NCBI GenBank assembly: GCA_028386065.3
Contig: JAKUCV010007296.1
Location: 3,133-67,132 of the forward strand
Source: Turnera subulata
Lineage: Eukaryota; Streptophyta; Magnoliopsida; Malpighiales; Passifloraceae
Reading direction: 5' to 3'
Length of the DNA stretch: 64,000 nt
Shown here in pieces: positions 1 through 12,917 of this stretch. Within the stretch, counting starts at the first letter, position 1. Each line of letters starts with the position of its first letter. The position numbers and the translations under genes are program-made. Under the pieces are notes generated by a model. That model did no database searches and was not told the origin of the DNA. It worked only from the letters and a program-made list of their open reading frames with translations.

Positions 1-3000
1 AAAAATGGTGAGAGTAAGACTTGAACCCTTGACCTCCTAACAATATTTAAAGCCATTAACCAACTAAACTATCACAAATTAGTGTTATCTTTACATACGT
101 TTTAGTATATATTGAGAATGACTTCAATTTTGACCATAAAATTATTTTAATGAATATATTTTGACTATTTTCTAAAAAAATTAATATAATTTAATAAAAC
201 GGTTGAACTCCGGTCGAACCCCGGTTGAACCCCGGTTTTCCTTGAACATCCCCCTCGCCGGTTCAATGGCCGGTCCGGTTTTCAAAACCTTGCTGTAAAC
301 TTTTAATGCACCGGAAAAATCAAATTGAACTTTTTATGCTTTTGTTTTCTTAAAACTTGGTTGGTCCCCGTGTAGTATTTGGACATGCATGCCACTGAGA
401 GTGACACTTGTACATCCCCAACTAACGAACCATCAAAAGTTAACGTTGATCAGGGCACATTTTTCTCCTTTCTCATGAACGTCACAATTAGCTCAAGTAC
501 CACCAAATTTCAATTGAGATGGTAAACGACAATAAACAAGAATCATATTTAAGTCATTTTTTAAGTTTATGAGAAGTAAAACAACCAACAACTAGCCTGT
601 AATTTTTTAAAATTAAACATTTTGTTTGTCCTTGTGGACTACCTACGCATCGCATATATATATATGTGGTCTTAATTTACGATCATAACATGTCATCCTT
701 AATTTAAGAACTAGCTAGTACATTATATTTATTTTCTCCATGTTAAAATCAACCCAGTGACTTTTGCAAGTGGCAGGTGAGTAAAGTTTTTCTTTGACCA
801 TTTGGTTAGTTAATGCTCTAGCTAGATAGGTGGGGTTATTGGTGGTGTGCCACTATTAGCGTTCATCATCTATAATTAAAGTTTTGGTGTCATACGGGTT
901 ATGATAGTGGTCATCTGCAGTTAAAATCATATGGGTTAACAATTTTCTTCCTTATAGTATCATTGTTGTCGTTGACGTTGGTTTAAGTTGTTAGTTATCC
1001 CTTTTTACAAGAGTTTGTGCGTTGTTAGTTAGGAATGGTAGATGATGAGAGGCAATCGCATGATGTGGAACAAAACCTAATAAAAAAAGCAGTATATTAA
1101 TTGATTTTCAGTTGGATGTACACTTTTTCCTTTATGTATCTCTTGTTACTCTTTTTTCTCCCCCGATTTAGGAAAAATTAGATGACAAGAGAAACCAAGA
1201 AAACTTATAAAGCAAGGAAAGCAAGAGCCAAGAGTTTGATTACTTTATTTGCAAGTCTTTATTAAGGTTTTCTTATGCAACAAGCCTTAGATCCCAATTT
1301 ACATGAAGTTAAATCAATGCTAAAAAAGGTAAAACCTAGGGAAGAGGATATGTTGACTGCTTTTAAGGGTGGAAATAAATAGTGCATAGACTGAAAATGA
1401 CCAAATAGGGGAGAATTACGAATAGACACAATATTTATATATGTGGGTTCCAGTCCTCCAGATAATCTCGTACATATATCAACTGCACAATATGAAAATG
1501 TGACAATATTGCGCAGGTTGATCAGGACCCATGTTCTGTAGATGGTAATTTGATGTTTTACATGACATGTCAACGTTACGATTTGAATAGTATTTAATCT
1601 TAGTATTTCATTAATTACTTTCAAAAAAAAAAGAAAAAAAAATCTCATTAAGATCATCTCCATTGATTTAATTTTTCACCAAAAAGCGCCAATTTAATCA
1701 AAACAAAGAAAAAACGATAAATCCCAGCAAAATTCTCTATCAACATCACCGTCGTCTTCATCACTCACGGTATCCAAAGCAGAAAGATTGAAAGGTTTCT
1801 ATCTAGAGCCATAATACACCAAACGCTAATTAATTAATATCAAAAGATATTCTTAACGCGGTATAAAATTAAAACCTTACGCATGCAATAACATGAAATA
1901 TTATGCTAAGGTGTATATTGATTAATTCTAACACGACACGCCAAATCCTGGGGGAGCTGCAGCCATTGATTGGGCCCATGCAAGAACAAACCCTTATGGG
2001 AAGACAATTCCTAGTGGATGCTTTCAGATTTTGAACGTGGAAAAAAAACTAATAAATGCAACAAGGTGTAGCTAGCTAGCTTGAGGAGATGATGCTGCAT
2101 GCATTTAAGACAGTTAGATGTTGAAGAGTGGATAAATTGGTGGTTTTGGAAGGCAGGTAAAGAACTACCTACACATGAACTATCTAGTACTGTCGACATT
2201 GCAACATTTGGAGTAGATAGGGATGGAATATATATGGGTAGCATAAAAAAAATAATTGGGGGACGGAATATATAAATGACAAAAGAATTTAAATGTATGT
2301 ATACTAGTTTGTCTGCTTCTGTGTAATTAATTCATACATGAATGGGTCGTTTAACGATAAGGTGGTTTACATTTCTGATCAAATCAAAATGGGAACTAGT
2401 TGTCTCTTCTTCGTAATTGAATTTGTCAAGAAATATGACTCTGTGTCTATCCCATGTACTGCAAGATGTTATATGCCCAAAAATGCAAAATTGAATGTCG
2501 GAATACATGCAACGCCAATAAAGGAATTCTCTAGCAACAAAATCTTATCATTATGTATCTCTATTATATATATATCTTGATTTTCAACTTATTCTTTTTT
2601 TTTTTTTTGAAAAAAAATCGAGATTTTCAACTTTGGAGCAAAGAATAGGTGAAAGCAATGTGTAACTGCCAGTCCATTGACTGAGGGAATAAGTAGGAAT
2701 CTCATTGCTTAATGCTGGTCCTCTTCTACTTTTTTTATTTTTTTTTCTAATCAGAGGATTAATTCATGGTTTTCTTGATTGGTTGTTGAGTTTAAACTTT
2801 ATGTGTATTTACATTTAATATCTGCATACAATATTCATCAATGACTAACTTAGAACTTCTAAACAACTATTAATGTCCAAAAAAAACAACTTATCAAGAG
2901 AAACTGAGAATTTCTCTAAATGGAGAAAGTTAACACATAAGATCACTTAAAAGGGCCCAAAAAATGTCTTGTACATTAAGAAATTAAATATGGATGACTG

Positions 3001-3140
3001 CATAGACACCAAAGAGAAGAGTTTTTTTTTTAAAAAAAAATCTAAATGGATTTAAATTCAAGGTAGTCTACTTGTATTATAACAGAATTTATTCAAACAT
3101 ACAAAATCCTTCAAATTCATGATCAGCTAAATACAAAAAC
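1..3140. other. Gene-poor AT-rich intergenic region
   Basis: No coding region is convincing here: the open frames are short, low-complexity and without family motifs. The first 300 bases have the look of decayed transposon sequence: a stretch around 10-75 resembles the tRNA-like B-box region of plant repeats on the opposite strand, and 204-240 repeats a short GC-rich motif (variants of gaaccccggttg). Long T and A runs at 2591-2618 and 3019-3040 and an alternating TA run near 655-664 are also present. Confidence 0.6.
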
Positions 3141-3150
3141 ATCCAAATAG

Positions 3151-3667
3151 GGCCCAGAAGCCTCTTCACTTTCTTCGCTTCAGGCTGCCGGCGGCAAGCC
3201 TTTTATGTTTCTTTTATTTGCTTTTCTTTTATCCTTTAATAAAGTGGTAGATCTCTGTTGCTTTTTAAACAACTTGTTTCTGTTTTTGTACAATTTTCCA
3301 GGAATGCTCCTCGTGATAAACCATGGACGTTACAACAATCTTTGTTATCACGTCGGTGTTGACGATCTCCTCGCTCAATTGCAGAATCTGCAGCTCTTTC
3401 CCTCTCGGGATCTGCTGTTCTTTCCCTCCCTGGTGGGAGGTTGCTCAAGGCTTGTTATGTTTCAGTTTACCTTTATTCCTTTGGATTTGTTTTCCTTAGG
3501 TACTATTACAAGCCTTTGTTTTAATCCTCATGTTGGAGGATATTTCTGTTCCATCTCTGTAATAGTCTTGGAGCTTATACACTTGACTTGTGTCAAGTTT
3601 TGTTGTATCTCTATGTACTATTTTCTGGTTTAATGGAACGGGTCTACCCGACTTTTATAAAAAAAAA
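3151..3667 (+). mobile_element. Small retro-insert, probably a 5'-truncated LINE 3' end
   Basis: The segment ends in an A run (about 3659-3668) and is bounded by the same 10-base word, atccaaatag, at 3141-3150 and 3668-3677. A 3' poly(A) plus a short target-site duplication is the signature of target-primed reverse transcription. The last 60 bases have the U-rich tail with a taatgg/taata-type motif common at plant LINE 3' ends. An open frame of 142 codons (3205-3633) is rich in Phe and Leu and looks non-coding. The duplication is short and could partly be chance because of the adjacent A run. Confidence 0.5.
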
Positions 3668-4154
3668 ATCCAAATAGATAACAATAAATGAATGTGATAA
3701 TGTTTTAAAAAACTAATACGTAAGGAAATATATATGTATCACTGCAGTGCACGCCACCAAAACGGCATTGCAGCAGGTTGCGTTCTTTTTGCTAGGTTTG
3801 ATAAAACGACAAAGAAGCTTCTTGACGACATGTCGTCTCAACTTCCATGTTAAAAAAAAAAGGGCTCCAAATCCAACTTCCAAAAACCTGCCCCCTCCCA
3901 ACTCCCAACAACCCCACTCCTAATCTAAGCGCCACACACAGCAGTTTAGTTCTTGTGGCTCCTAGTCCTTCACACGCACTCTCCTCCTCCTCCTCCCGAC
4001 TCAATTATTGAGGTAAAAAAAAAATAATCACATTTTAATTTAAACGACTATATTTGTGGCCTACTAAAAGGCAGAAGCTTCCCCTGAACAACCCACTTCT
4101 CAAAATTTGATCTTTTTTTTTTTTTTCTTTCTGGTCTTGTTTTAAGGTGTAGAC

Positions 4155-6122
4155 ATGGCTTTTACCGTCGCTAGCTTGCCTCCTCCTCCGCTTCTGGTTC
4201 ACGGTACAAAAACCCTCTTCGGGTCCCTTCCAAAGCCTGTGGTTTCGCCCAGTAGAGGTATTTTTGGTGGACCCACAAAGGGTTTCCTGTCTGGATGTTT
4301 GTCCACTTCTAAATTATTAAGCTTTTATGGTGGTTGTTTTTGTTTGCTTGAGTGCGCTATGACTTCTCATTGATGATAAAGGTGCTAGTATTTCTTTTCG
4401 TTGAACAGGGAACTTGTGGTGGGTTACCTTTTGTTGGAAATGGATGTTCTGGTTCTAACAAGTAATGGAATTGAGATAAGAGGTTTCGTAGTCAATGCCA
4501 TTGAGTTGGGTTTTGTGCTAATTTGCTAATGTTCTTCAAATTATTGTGATTCTCCGGAAAAGAAGTTTTGATGGATTGGAGTGATGCTTAGCGGAGAATC
4601 CATGATTGGGGAAATGTGAAATGCTTTTTTCAGGTTCTTGTTCCTTTTTCTACTTTGTGGGAGATTTTCACAATGGGATAGCAACCATTAATCAGTAACT
4701 TCATAGAGTGAAACTTGGAATAGATATTTACCTGAAGGTTCTTCCTGGAAGTGTGTCAAATTGTATTTCCCAACGGGTTATCTGAGCCATGTTAAAATAT
4801 CAGTATGGTTCTACTGTTTATGCGATCTTTTTAAGATAAAATGAAATTTACATGTGTAGAGAACTGTATATCTTTGGTTTTGAGTATGAGGGCATTGCAG
4901 ATTAGCACCAGTTGTTCTTTTTATCTTATTTTTTGGATTAGTGGCAACAGTATGCACTCTGTAGAATGTGATAGACCTCCACATTTTCCTTTGCGGATGC
5001 ATTGTCTTGATGAACTTGCATGCCAGGCACACAGAGCCGCTCTATTATCATAAGGTCTACTGGGGAAAGCTCTGGGTCATCAACCTCTCTTGATATTGTT
5101 AAGTCTGTTCAAGACATTGTGAGTGTCCTTCAGACTGGTTATTTTTATCTATTTGCAGCTTCATTGTTTTGATGTTCCTCCTTATATATGTAACATATGG
5201 AGCGACTCTTGTGGATTGTGTTCATTGGCAAGTGGCTACAAGGAAGCATGCATATCAGCATTCATTGATGCTTTACGAGATATTAAATTGTATCTTCACT
5301 GTCATGTGGGACGTATATGTTGTCTAACAAAAACTTGTGTGAAACAGTGGGATAGTTCTGAAGATCGATTAGCTCTTGTTGGTTTGGGCTTTGCTGCTAT
5401 TGCCGCTTTATGGACATCAGTAAATATCATAGCGGTAATTGGCACTACCCTGTCTTTTTGAATTCTATGAGAAGCAGTGTTTGGTTTAGGAAGACATTAA
5501 CTAGACCTTATGATACTTTTTTTTCCCCTCCAAATTGTTTGTGGCAAAATCTTATATGAACCACTTAGCAGAGCATTGTCCTAGTACTTCTTTGAGGAAG
5601 GAATTTCTCAAAGGGGCACACACTGTCTTAATTATCATTTCCCTGTCATTTCCTTCAATGAGATTTCTGACAGTTTTATGTGTTTTGACTAGGCTGTTGA
5701 CAGGTTACCAATTCTCCCGGGTGTGCTAGAACTTGTTGGGATCCTATATTCTTCGGTAAGCATGTACATTCACTTTGATCAGAATGCAAAAGGGGAATTT
5801 TTTTAGACAAAGGTAAAGTTTAGCTATTGTGGTAATAGTAACTCAAATTGTTCTATCCATTTCAGTGGTTCGTGTATCGGTATCTCTTATTCAAACCTGA
5901 CCGGTACGTGAGACTTAACTGACTCTTTGGTTTGATTGGCAAGTTATAAATTTTCACCATGCAAAATACCTCTCTTTCTGTTTATTCCTTTTGTTAAAGC
6001 TGGAGTCATTGGTTCTCCTCAGTCCGGAACAACATCTTTTTTTATGTGTATTACTTTTCACTTTCAGGGAAGAGTTATTTCAGATCATCAACAATTCAGT
6101 GTCAGAAGTCTTTGGTCGATGA
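4155..6122 (+). CDS. CURT1-like: CURVATURE THYLAKOID 1-like protein (CAAD domain), chloroplast
   Basis: Six exons: 4155-4257, 5027-5118, 5348-5434, 5693-5755, 5866-5903 and 6068-6122. All junctions are GT-AG, phases close, and the product has 145 residues. The N-terminus is rich in Ser, Pro and hydroxylated residues with few acids, as in a chloroplast transit peptide. The C-terminal 80 residues form a CAAD domain: a WDSSEDRLALVGLGF start, a first membrane helix (LGFAAIAALWTSVNII), a short loop, a second helix (LPGVLELVGILYSSWFVYRYLLF), then an amphipathic tail ending near SVSEVFGR. Known family role: CURT1 proteins oligomerise in thylakoid membranes and bend grana margins. The length and the simple tail fit the CURT1 group rather than a synthetase-fused CAAD protein; which member (A-D) it is cannot be fixed. 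The gene converges with the minus-strand CXC gene, their stop codons being about 0.9 kb apart. Confidence 0.9.
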
Positions 6123-7065
6123 ATTATGATTCTGAATGCCACCAAGATGTAAACTTCAAATATGAGAAATGTTCTTATGAACTATCCTATATTTGTATTT
6201 GTGACAGCAAACTTATCAAGCAAGTTGGGTACAGGAGTGAAAGCATTCTGTGTCCTTAGTTTGTTGTGATGGTTTTCTTGGTGGATAGGCAACCCTGTTG
6301 AACTTTTATTTCAGAATGTTATGCAAGTATTTTGATTTCTGGTTCTAGGGCACCTTACTTTTCTCAATACAAGCAGTTTCCTGGTGAATCAGCTTCTCTG
6401 CGGCGTTTATTGGTACCAGGCACTCACGTGATGAGAGTCTCTTCTCGAGTTCTCGTTCAGCGTTTTCGCTTTCCTGTCTCGGTATGCACTTGTAGGCTCG
6501 TTTTAAGAGACAAAATTTGGAGAATCAAAGCAAAGTTTGCAGGAAAGGAGAAAGAGAGATGCAATAAAGGCTTCGTTTACAATTTTCTGTGAGCAAAAAA
6601 AGACAAAAAGCGAGGATACATTTACAAAAGGAAAACATTATGTAAAGTCATTTAACTGCTGATAAGCTGCTTAACTCTTTACTTTGATCCTCACAAGAAA
6701 CCATTCATATCATCGTAACTATGATAATACTTGAACCAGTCGATTAAAGAACCTCTCCGACGGGTCCAAGGAGGGCTTCATAGACTAGTCAACACCGTTA
6801 AAGTGAAACTTCAACCTGATGCGTCTCCAGCGTTATCTCCAACCTGAATTTTTGGGCTGCCTAAAGTCAGATTTCAGAAACAGACTTTGTCAATTTCAAT
6901 ATGTTGATCTGGTAGCTGAAATTTTCATAGCGACTCAATCACAATTCAATCTGATAAAAAGCTTTCATCCTTTCCTCTTTTTTTTTTTTTTTTTTCTCCA
7001 CTTGGCAGTAAACATAGCAAGGCTCGAAGCTTACTTAACGCCCGACAGACAGCATCCTGATTTCT
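6123..7065. other. Convergent 3' flanks of the CURT1-like and CXC genes
   Basis: This gap separates the two stop codons and should hold both 3' untranslated regions. Open frames at 6332-6592 and 6819-7088 carry no recognisable motif and I treat them as non-coding. A T run at 6978-6996 lies on the CXC side. No RNA gene or repeat was recognised. Confidence 0.5.
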
Positions 7066-10000
7066 TCAGCTTTGGGGCTCGGTTTTAAGAAGCTTAATCC
7101 CGTTGGTTGAGCTGGGAAGCAGCAAAATCTTAACCGATTGTTTTTCTCCTCGAGCTGGCATACCTAGTTGATTATGTAGAGAGTTAAGACCAGCATATAA
7201 TTCTTCGACTACATAGTTCTTTATTATGATTGGTCTCCAAACTAGTGCATATGCCTAGTGCTAGGAATTATAGGCAGAGTATTACCTCTCATTGCTCCAA
7301 AGATGATGATCCTTTTAAGGATATCCCTTAAACGCATCAAAATAAGCCTTTCCTGTTCCATGTAGACATTCCCATTGCAGCTACGACTCTGATGGTGTTC
7401 AATTGAACCAGTTCCTGTGGAGGACGCGTCTCCTCTGGAGTACCTTAATCCATCTTTGGCATGATGAAGTCTTTCCTGCACATGAGTGACACCAGATCTG
7501 GAATCATCCATGCTTACTGTATCACATTGGTTTCCACCCAAATGATTTGGAAGAGCCACCTTTTGATCATGAGGTTCTTTCTCATGGCTTTTCCTTTCCT
7601 TCACCGCAAGAGCACTCGTGGTCTGGTTTTCTTTTGTTCCTTGAATCTCTCTTTTACCTTCCTCGTCCGAAAACAATGCAATATTAACAAGGGAAAAATC
7701 AGTTATGCACAATCTGCAACTCTGTATTACCTTTTGCAGCTTCTAAGACACAGAAAAGGATACTTGTTAGTAACGTTTTGCAGGGTTCCATGTGAGTTTT
7801 TGAAAAAGAAGAAAGCTCAACAGAGGCTTTCACAAAAAAAAAAACACACGACGCAGTTTTCAATTGCTACTGTAAAGTGTAAACATGAAAACCTCATCAA
7901 TTGGAAGCAAAAAAGAACTTAGAGCATCAATTGGAAAATTTCTGATGTACCGCTTCCACGCAATCACTAATTCACTATCGGTGAGATTAGCAAAATATGA
8001 AGGTGGAGGAACTCGTTTCAAGGCACGAGTGTGTGCATGTGTGCGTGAGAAAAGGACAAAGAGATTATGTGATCACTTTCGTGCTGTATATGTTTTGGAG
8101 TGTGAAATTGAGTGTGTAACTTCAAAATCTGGCAATAAAGAGGCCACGGTGTTATAGATTAAGGATTACATCCATACCGGCAAGAAACTTGGCAGCTTCT
8201 GACAGTAGCACCAAACCTGAGCAAAGCTCTCTCGAGTCCTGTGGATGGATAACACCTCCCAACAATGACCTTGTGCAATGATCAGACACATAATTGGTTA
8301 TGCAGCTTCCTGCACAGAATAATGTGAACTGGGAAACGCACAAAAGATATTACCGGATATACAAACCTGCATCCACCGTGAGAAACAGGAGCAATGCACA
8401 AAGCTGCAGATGGACCATGAACCCTAATCGACTTGACCTGTTAAGCAAAATGAACATCAAAGGATCCATGAGCCCTAATCGAGTTAACCTGGAAAGCAAA
8501 TTGAATATGAAGTTCTAGGTGGGCAGAAAGATAAAATCGCCAATAAGCCACAACAACTAGATAATGCACCACAGGAAAGAAGATCAAGCCCTAGTTTTTG
8601 GAATAGATTCCCAGTTTATTACTAACAATATAATAAAGGATATGGAGAATAACATACCTGTTGAAGTTCTGCAAGTATTTGAATTGCTATGCTTTCCTTG
8701 TTAGAATCAACGAATTGCTGAAATTTTCTCTTTCTGTTCTCTTCAGAGGAGCCGTAACATGAGGATACAATGCCAGTACTTGGAGCAACATTTTTCAGTT
8801 CAATACGGGCTTTGATTGTACCCTGGTTACCACAAGAAACAGCAACCTTCGGCTTGCATCGCTCCAAATTTCTGCAGTTTGTACATTTACAGTTTTCCGA
8901 GCAAAGAATGTTTGCTTGGAAGCACTCGCAGTACCCCTTGAGGCAACGGGTTCTTTTGCAATGGCATCCTTTATTGTGCTTTCCCACCAGTGGAACACCC
9001 ATTTCTTCATACTAAATTCGTTGCAAAGAATTACAGGTAAAGATTAGAATACAAGATCTCTGATGGCGAATTGATCGCTAGAGCAAAAATGAGATATTTG
9101 CTCAAATCAAACTACATAATTCACCTTAGTACTATAATTGCACATATTTAAAATATATGATCATAAATGCAATCGGAGCTCCTGATTGTGCTTTTCACTG
9201 AAATTCAACCTGATTAGCTAATGCACACTCAATAAGGTCGACAGGTTAAGAATCTGGAGTTATGACCAAGAATCTTCCGGTTACAACAGGAACATATGCA
9301 TGCTAACAGCATTAGAACACTTTCGTTTTATTTCTGAGAAGACAATTTTTTGACAAATTGAACTGAGTATGCAACTCGATATGGTCCAACGAAAAGGAAT
9401 AAAACCATAATCAAGAAAATAGCTGCTTCAAAGCTTTAAAGATGACTTTTACCCACCCCATCAACATCAGAATTGGATGGAGCCCTAACGATTTTTGGCT
9501 TGAAGGCATTTGGGTTGCGCTCTAGGATGCTTTCAGCAGCTTTTCTCCTTGCAGCCTCATTATCGACATTGTTATGGCAATCATCGCAGCTGCATCCATC
9601 ACAAAATGATCCAGAAGCAAAGCACGCACAGTACCTGTTAACAATCGTTTCTTACAAAGTTAGAAGCAGCAAATCCACTTAAACTTTTATTGTTCATACA
9701 CGTTATGTATCCATCAAGCACTCGGGGTATTTAAATTCCTTGGTCTTACTTAAATATACTTCTTTTAGTTACTCGTGAGTGTTAAAGTTCGTAGACGAAA
9801 CGAACGTTACTGTGACAAATGCTAGACAACCTCAGGATAACAAGTAAAGCTACGATCGGCAGTCAACGACACAAGAACTTCTACATCTGAACGACGTATT
9901 TGGTAAAAGTTCGTTTAAAGATCTCGATAATTTCAATTAAACACCACAACCGAAGTTAAAAGAAGCTCCAAGAAACCAGCACAGGAAACGAAGGCCAATT

Positions 10001-10503
10001 GCTCAAATCATCCATTAATTAAGCAATTGATAACCTAGCTAGAATTAATAGAGTCTAGCTAAAGCCTAACTTCTGATCACAAACACCGAAAGCAACTAAA
10101 TCTAGGATCAATCGAGTCGTATCAAATTAACAGATGAACTTTAATAACTGCAACGAGAGAGGAGAACTCACGCAAGCCTAGGCAGAGTAGACGGAGGCGA
10201 GACCAATCGCTTCGGTGGCAGTGGCGGCGGCGGCGGCGAGGTGGTGGAGGCCACCGGCGTCAACCCGAACTTGGTGAAAATAAGCCTTCGAGGCCTGGAA
10301 CCTGATTTCTCTCTCTCTGTCATAGTAACTGCATTCCTCTCAACTGTTTCTGGCGGGAGATGTGATGTCATCGTAACTGCAACTGTCGCGCGATATAACC
10401 GTTTTTGGCGGCAAATTTCATCGTCGTCTCGATCCACGTAGGCTTGACAAATCACGGAGAAACAGAAAATCAAACACACGAAAATTAATCGCAGCAAAGT
10501 CAA
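7066..10503 (-). CDS. TCX-like: CXC-domain protein, tesmin/TSO1-like (CPP family)
   Basis: Exons in transcript order: 10503-10172, [9892-9782, see below], 9634-9457, 9011-8658, 8437-8367, 8305-8178, 7742-7731 (12 nt), 7657-7286, 7208-7066. With the bracketed exon the product is 566 residues; an internal Met at 10371 could be the real start. The second CXC repeat is complete ([19 protein letters not shown], then [10 protein letters not shown]). The first has only its second half in the printed strand ([19 protein letters not shown]); its first half lies in a block that must be complemented without reversal. Between the repeats is the typical linker ending [11 protein letters not shown]. The C-terminal part has the family blocks [14 protein letters not shown] and [13 protein letters not shown]. 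Known role: zinc-binding CXC repeats bind TTYAA-type promoter DNA, and plant members act in DREAM-like cell-cycle complexes. The last exon (7208-7066) is chosen by phase and is less certain. Confidence 0.85.
8367..8510 (-). repeat. Tandem duplication across a CXC-gene splice acceptor
   Basis: A unit of about 50 bases is repeated at about 8411-8459 and 8460-8510 (shared words such as ccctaatcga and agcaaa). It contains the 3' splice site and the first codons of the fifth exon. The upstream copy also has an AG acceptor (exon-like start at 8488) but reads into a TAA stop, so the downstream copy (start 8437) is the usable one. Confidence 0.65.
9776..9898. other. Complement-without-reversal block holding the missing CXC exon
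   Basis: Reading the printed plus strand backwards from 9900 to 9776 (that is, complementing the plus strand and then taking the minus-strand message) gives an acceptor (tttatgcag), an open exon from 9892 to 9782, and a consensus donor (gtgagt). The exon is 111 nt, enters in phase 2 and leaves in phase 2, exactly as exon 1 (ends GC) and the next exon (starts G TAC TGT) require. It encodes RKQCHCKQSRCLKL, the canonical first half of CXC repeat 1. The ordinary reverse complement of this block encodes nothing. The true block limits lie somewhere in the flanking introns and cannot be read from the sequence. Confidence 0.88.
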
Positions 10504-12917
10504 CGAAATGCGATATGCTATTAAGTACAGCTAATACACTTGAAATGAAGCTCTGTTTGGTGGCAGAGAAAGTGCATGACCGGGAAAGAAAGTGAAAAAG
10601 TTAATGATCAAATGCAATCGCCTCCTGGTAAGTATCAGCTTCCAGAAACGCATTACGCGAAGAACTGAATCTGATCTGAGAATGAGATTCCAGTGTGAAA
10701 TCGCGAGAATTCTAATCTACATCTCTCTTCGTTGCGAGCTTTTTCTTTTTCTTTTTCTCGGGAAACAAACAGAAAATGCAAACGCTCGAATCTGATGGTA
10801 ATAGAATCAGTTACAGTAAAGCAAAGGAAGAGACTCACAGTAGCGCCATGGGATTCTGTTGCGCTCTATACGATGGAGAGGGAGGAAAGTGAAGAGAGAA
10901 ATGTGGAGAAGAAAGTCGGTTATAGTAGAAGAGCGGGATTTTGGAAAGGGCGTGTTGGTGCGAATTTCTATTTAAATAGACTAAGAACGAAGAGGGACTT
11001 CGATACGTCGCCGTATAGTCTGGAGATGAACCCTTTTTTTTTTTTCTTTTTGAATAGAAGATTATCTAATTAAGTTCATAAAAAGATTGGGGGTATACTG
11101 AGTTTTACCGGATAGAATGGGGGAAATTAAGTAAGAGAAGGTAAAACTCTATCCCTTGCTTGCTCTCAGCCAGTTAATTGACATTTTTTTTACAGACAGT
11201 TAAATAACTATAAGAAGATAAAGCCCGCATTAGGCATTAGATCTGTGATCCATCCCTTACTCGTTGCCAGGGTAATTCTTTGATGCAAACAATGGGTTAC
11301 GAACTTAATCCTTCTTTTCCTTATATGGTGTGTTCTAATTCCATCTTCTTTTCCGTGTTGGGCTAATTATGATAAGCCTGTTGTTCTAGCGAAGTAGCAA
11401 ATCAAATTTGAGTAATATGATTATGAATTTAGGACGGTTCATATTCTTGTGGTTTGTTTCATGTGAATCGACTAATACAAAGCTTCCTAGAAAAAAAATT
11501 AAAAGCTTGCTAACAATTTTTAAGATACGGGTTCTATTCTTGTGCTTTCAGTTAAGCCCCATTTATGTGATGTGACTAAATATGGCAATTCAGAGCGTAT
11601 GTGGTAGGATGGGATCATTGAGTTAGAAATTGATCCCCGATTTTTGACACTTGGTGTTAATTAATATCTCATTGAGGTTCTAGTGAGTAGTCTCTCCTAC
11701 GAGAATAATCTAATGCCATGCAATCGATCATGATTCTATTGACCAGATGATGACTGATGCCCCTTAAAAATAACAAAATAAATAAATAAGTACTTCATCC
11801 ACATATTATATTGAAAACAACATGGAAGCTTAGAATGCTTACCTGATTTTTCCTTTAATCACCTTTCCTTCAATGTAAATGGTAATGGTCCCATCATGTT
11901 CTTCGTGTCAAGTGATTAAGCACCGCCTACTAATAAGAACCTTTATTTTTTTCTTCGAAAATAAGAACCTTTAATTAGTTGCCTCCCATATGGCATTAAA
12001 ATATACCTTATTTGAATTAAGCTTGTGATATTAAATTTTGTGTGAAGTATATTAGACATGAATGAATTTTAAGACACATTTTATCAATGATTTTTATTTA
12101 TCTTATATGTTACTAAGAAAAAGCTAAAAATTTCTTGGCCTATATATTACTGGTATCTGAATTCAATTAATGTCAAACTACAAGAATATGATTATTTTGG
12201 ACGATAAATTCATTTTGCACCCACATCCAAACAGGTCGATGAAGTTTAATCGCACACTAGGAGTGACGTTATTAATTTATTATTATCACCATTTACAATC
12301 TTCAGAGTAGGTGATTCTACGTTAATAAGAAGGTTATTAGTATTTGATAAAAAAAAAAAGAAGGTTACTTATTTGCCTTAGTAAATCATTCTTTTTATTT
12401 TTGCTCGCGATCCTAAAATAAACATTGCAAAATGAAGGATCATAAAGAACAAAAGCTCAAGTGAAAGGGAAAAAATAAAAAAAAGATACATACCATCTCG
12501 AATCCAGTTCACCTGGTAAAGTAAACCACCACCATAACATAGAGGGAGAACACAAACCCACTACGTGATTTGATTTTGACGACACAAGCGAAATCCGATT
12601 AACCCAATCGGATTCCAAACAAGGTCTAATACTTTGCCTTCTTCCCTAATTACACTAATTCCTTTGCCCAATTCTCTCGTTTCTTTTTGTCTTTCACATT
12701 GCAGATTGGCATTTTTTTTCATCTAATTTTCTACTAGTCATGAGTCCAGTTCTTATGCAATTTCGATTTGGAAAATCGCATTTTCAGTTTGTTGGGATTT
12801 TGGATCGTAGACTTTATTGCTCTCTATTTTGGCTTTAATTGAATGCAGGGTTTGATTTGATGCGGTACCGGATCGACCTCTTCTTTTAGTTTTGTGGGTT
12901 GTGGTGAGTTCAAAGAG
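10504..12917. other. Divergent promoter region between the CXC and golgin genes
   Basis: The 2.4 kb between the two start codons should hold both promoters. Toward the golgin gene, sequence before 12918 ends in a likely leader-intron acceptor (aatgcag at about 12843-12849), so the 5' leader is probably split. Open frames at 10592-11073 are short, partly overlapping on both strands and without motifs. The stretch 11100-12400 is AT-rich and I see nothing coding in it. Confidence 0.45.

Noticed and set aside
3205..3633. 142-codon open frame as a gene
   Set aside because: It lies within a poly(A)-ended retro-insert, with Phe/Leu-rich low-information composition.
9634..10172. Natural loss of half of CXC repeat 1
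   Set aside because: The missing exon is present in the same interval when the block is complemented without reversal, with correct phases and splice sites.
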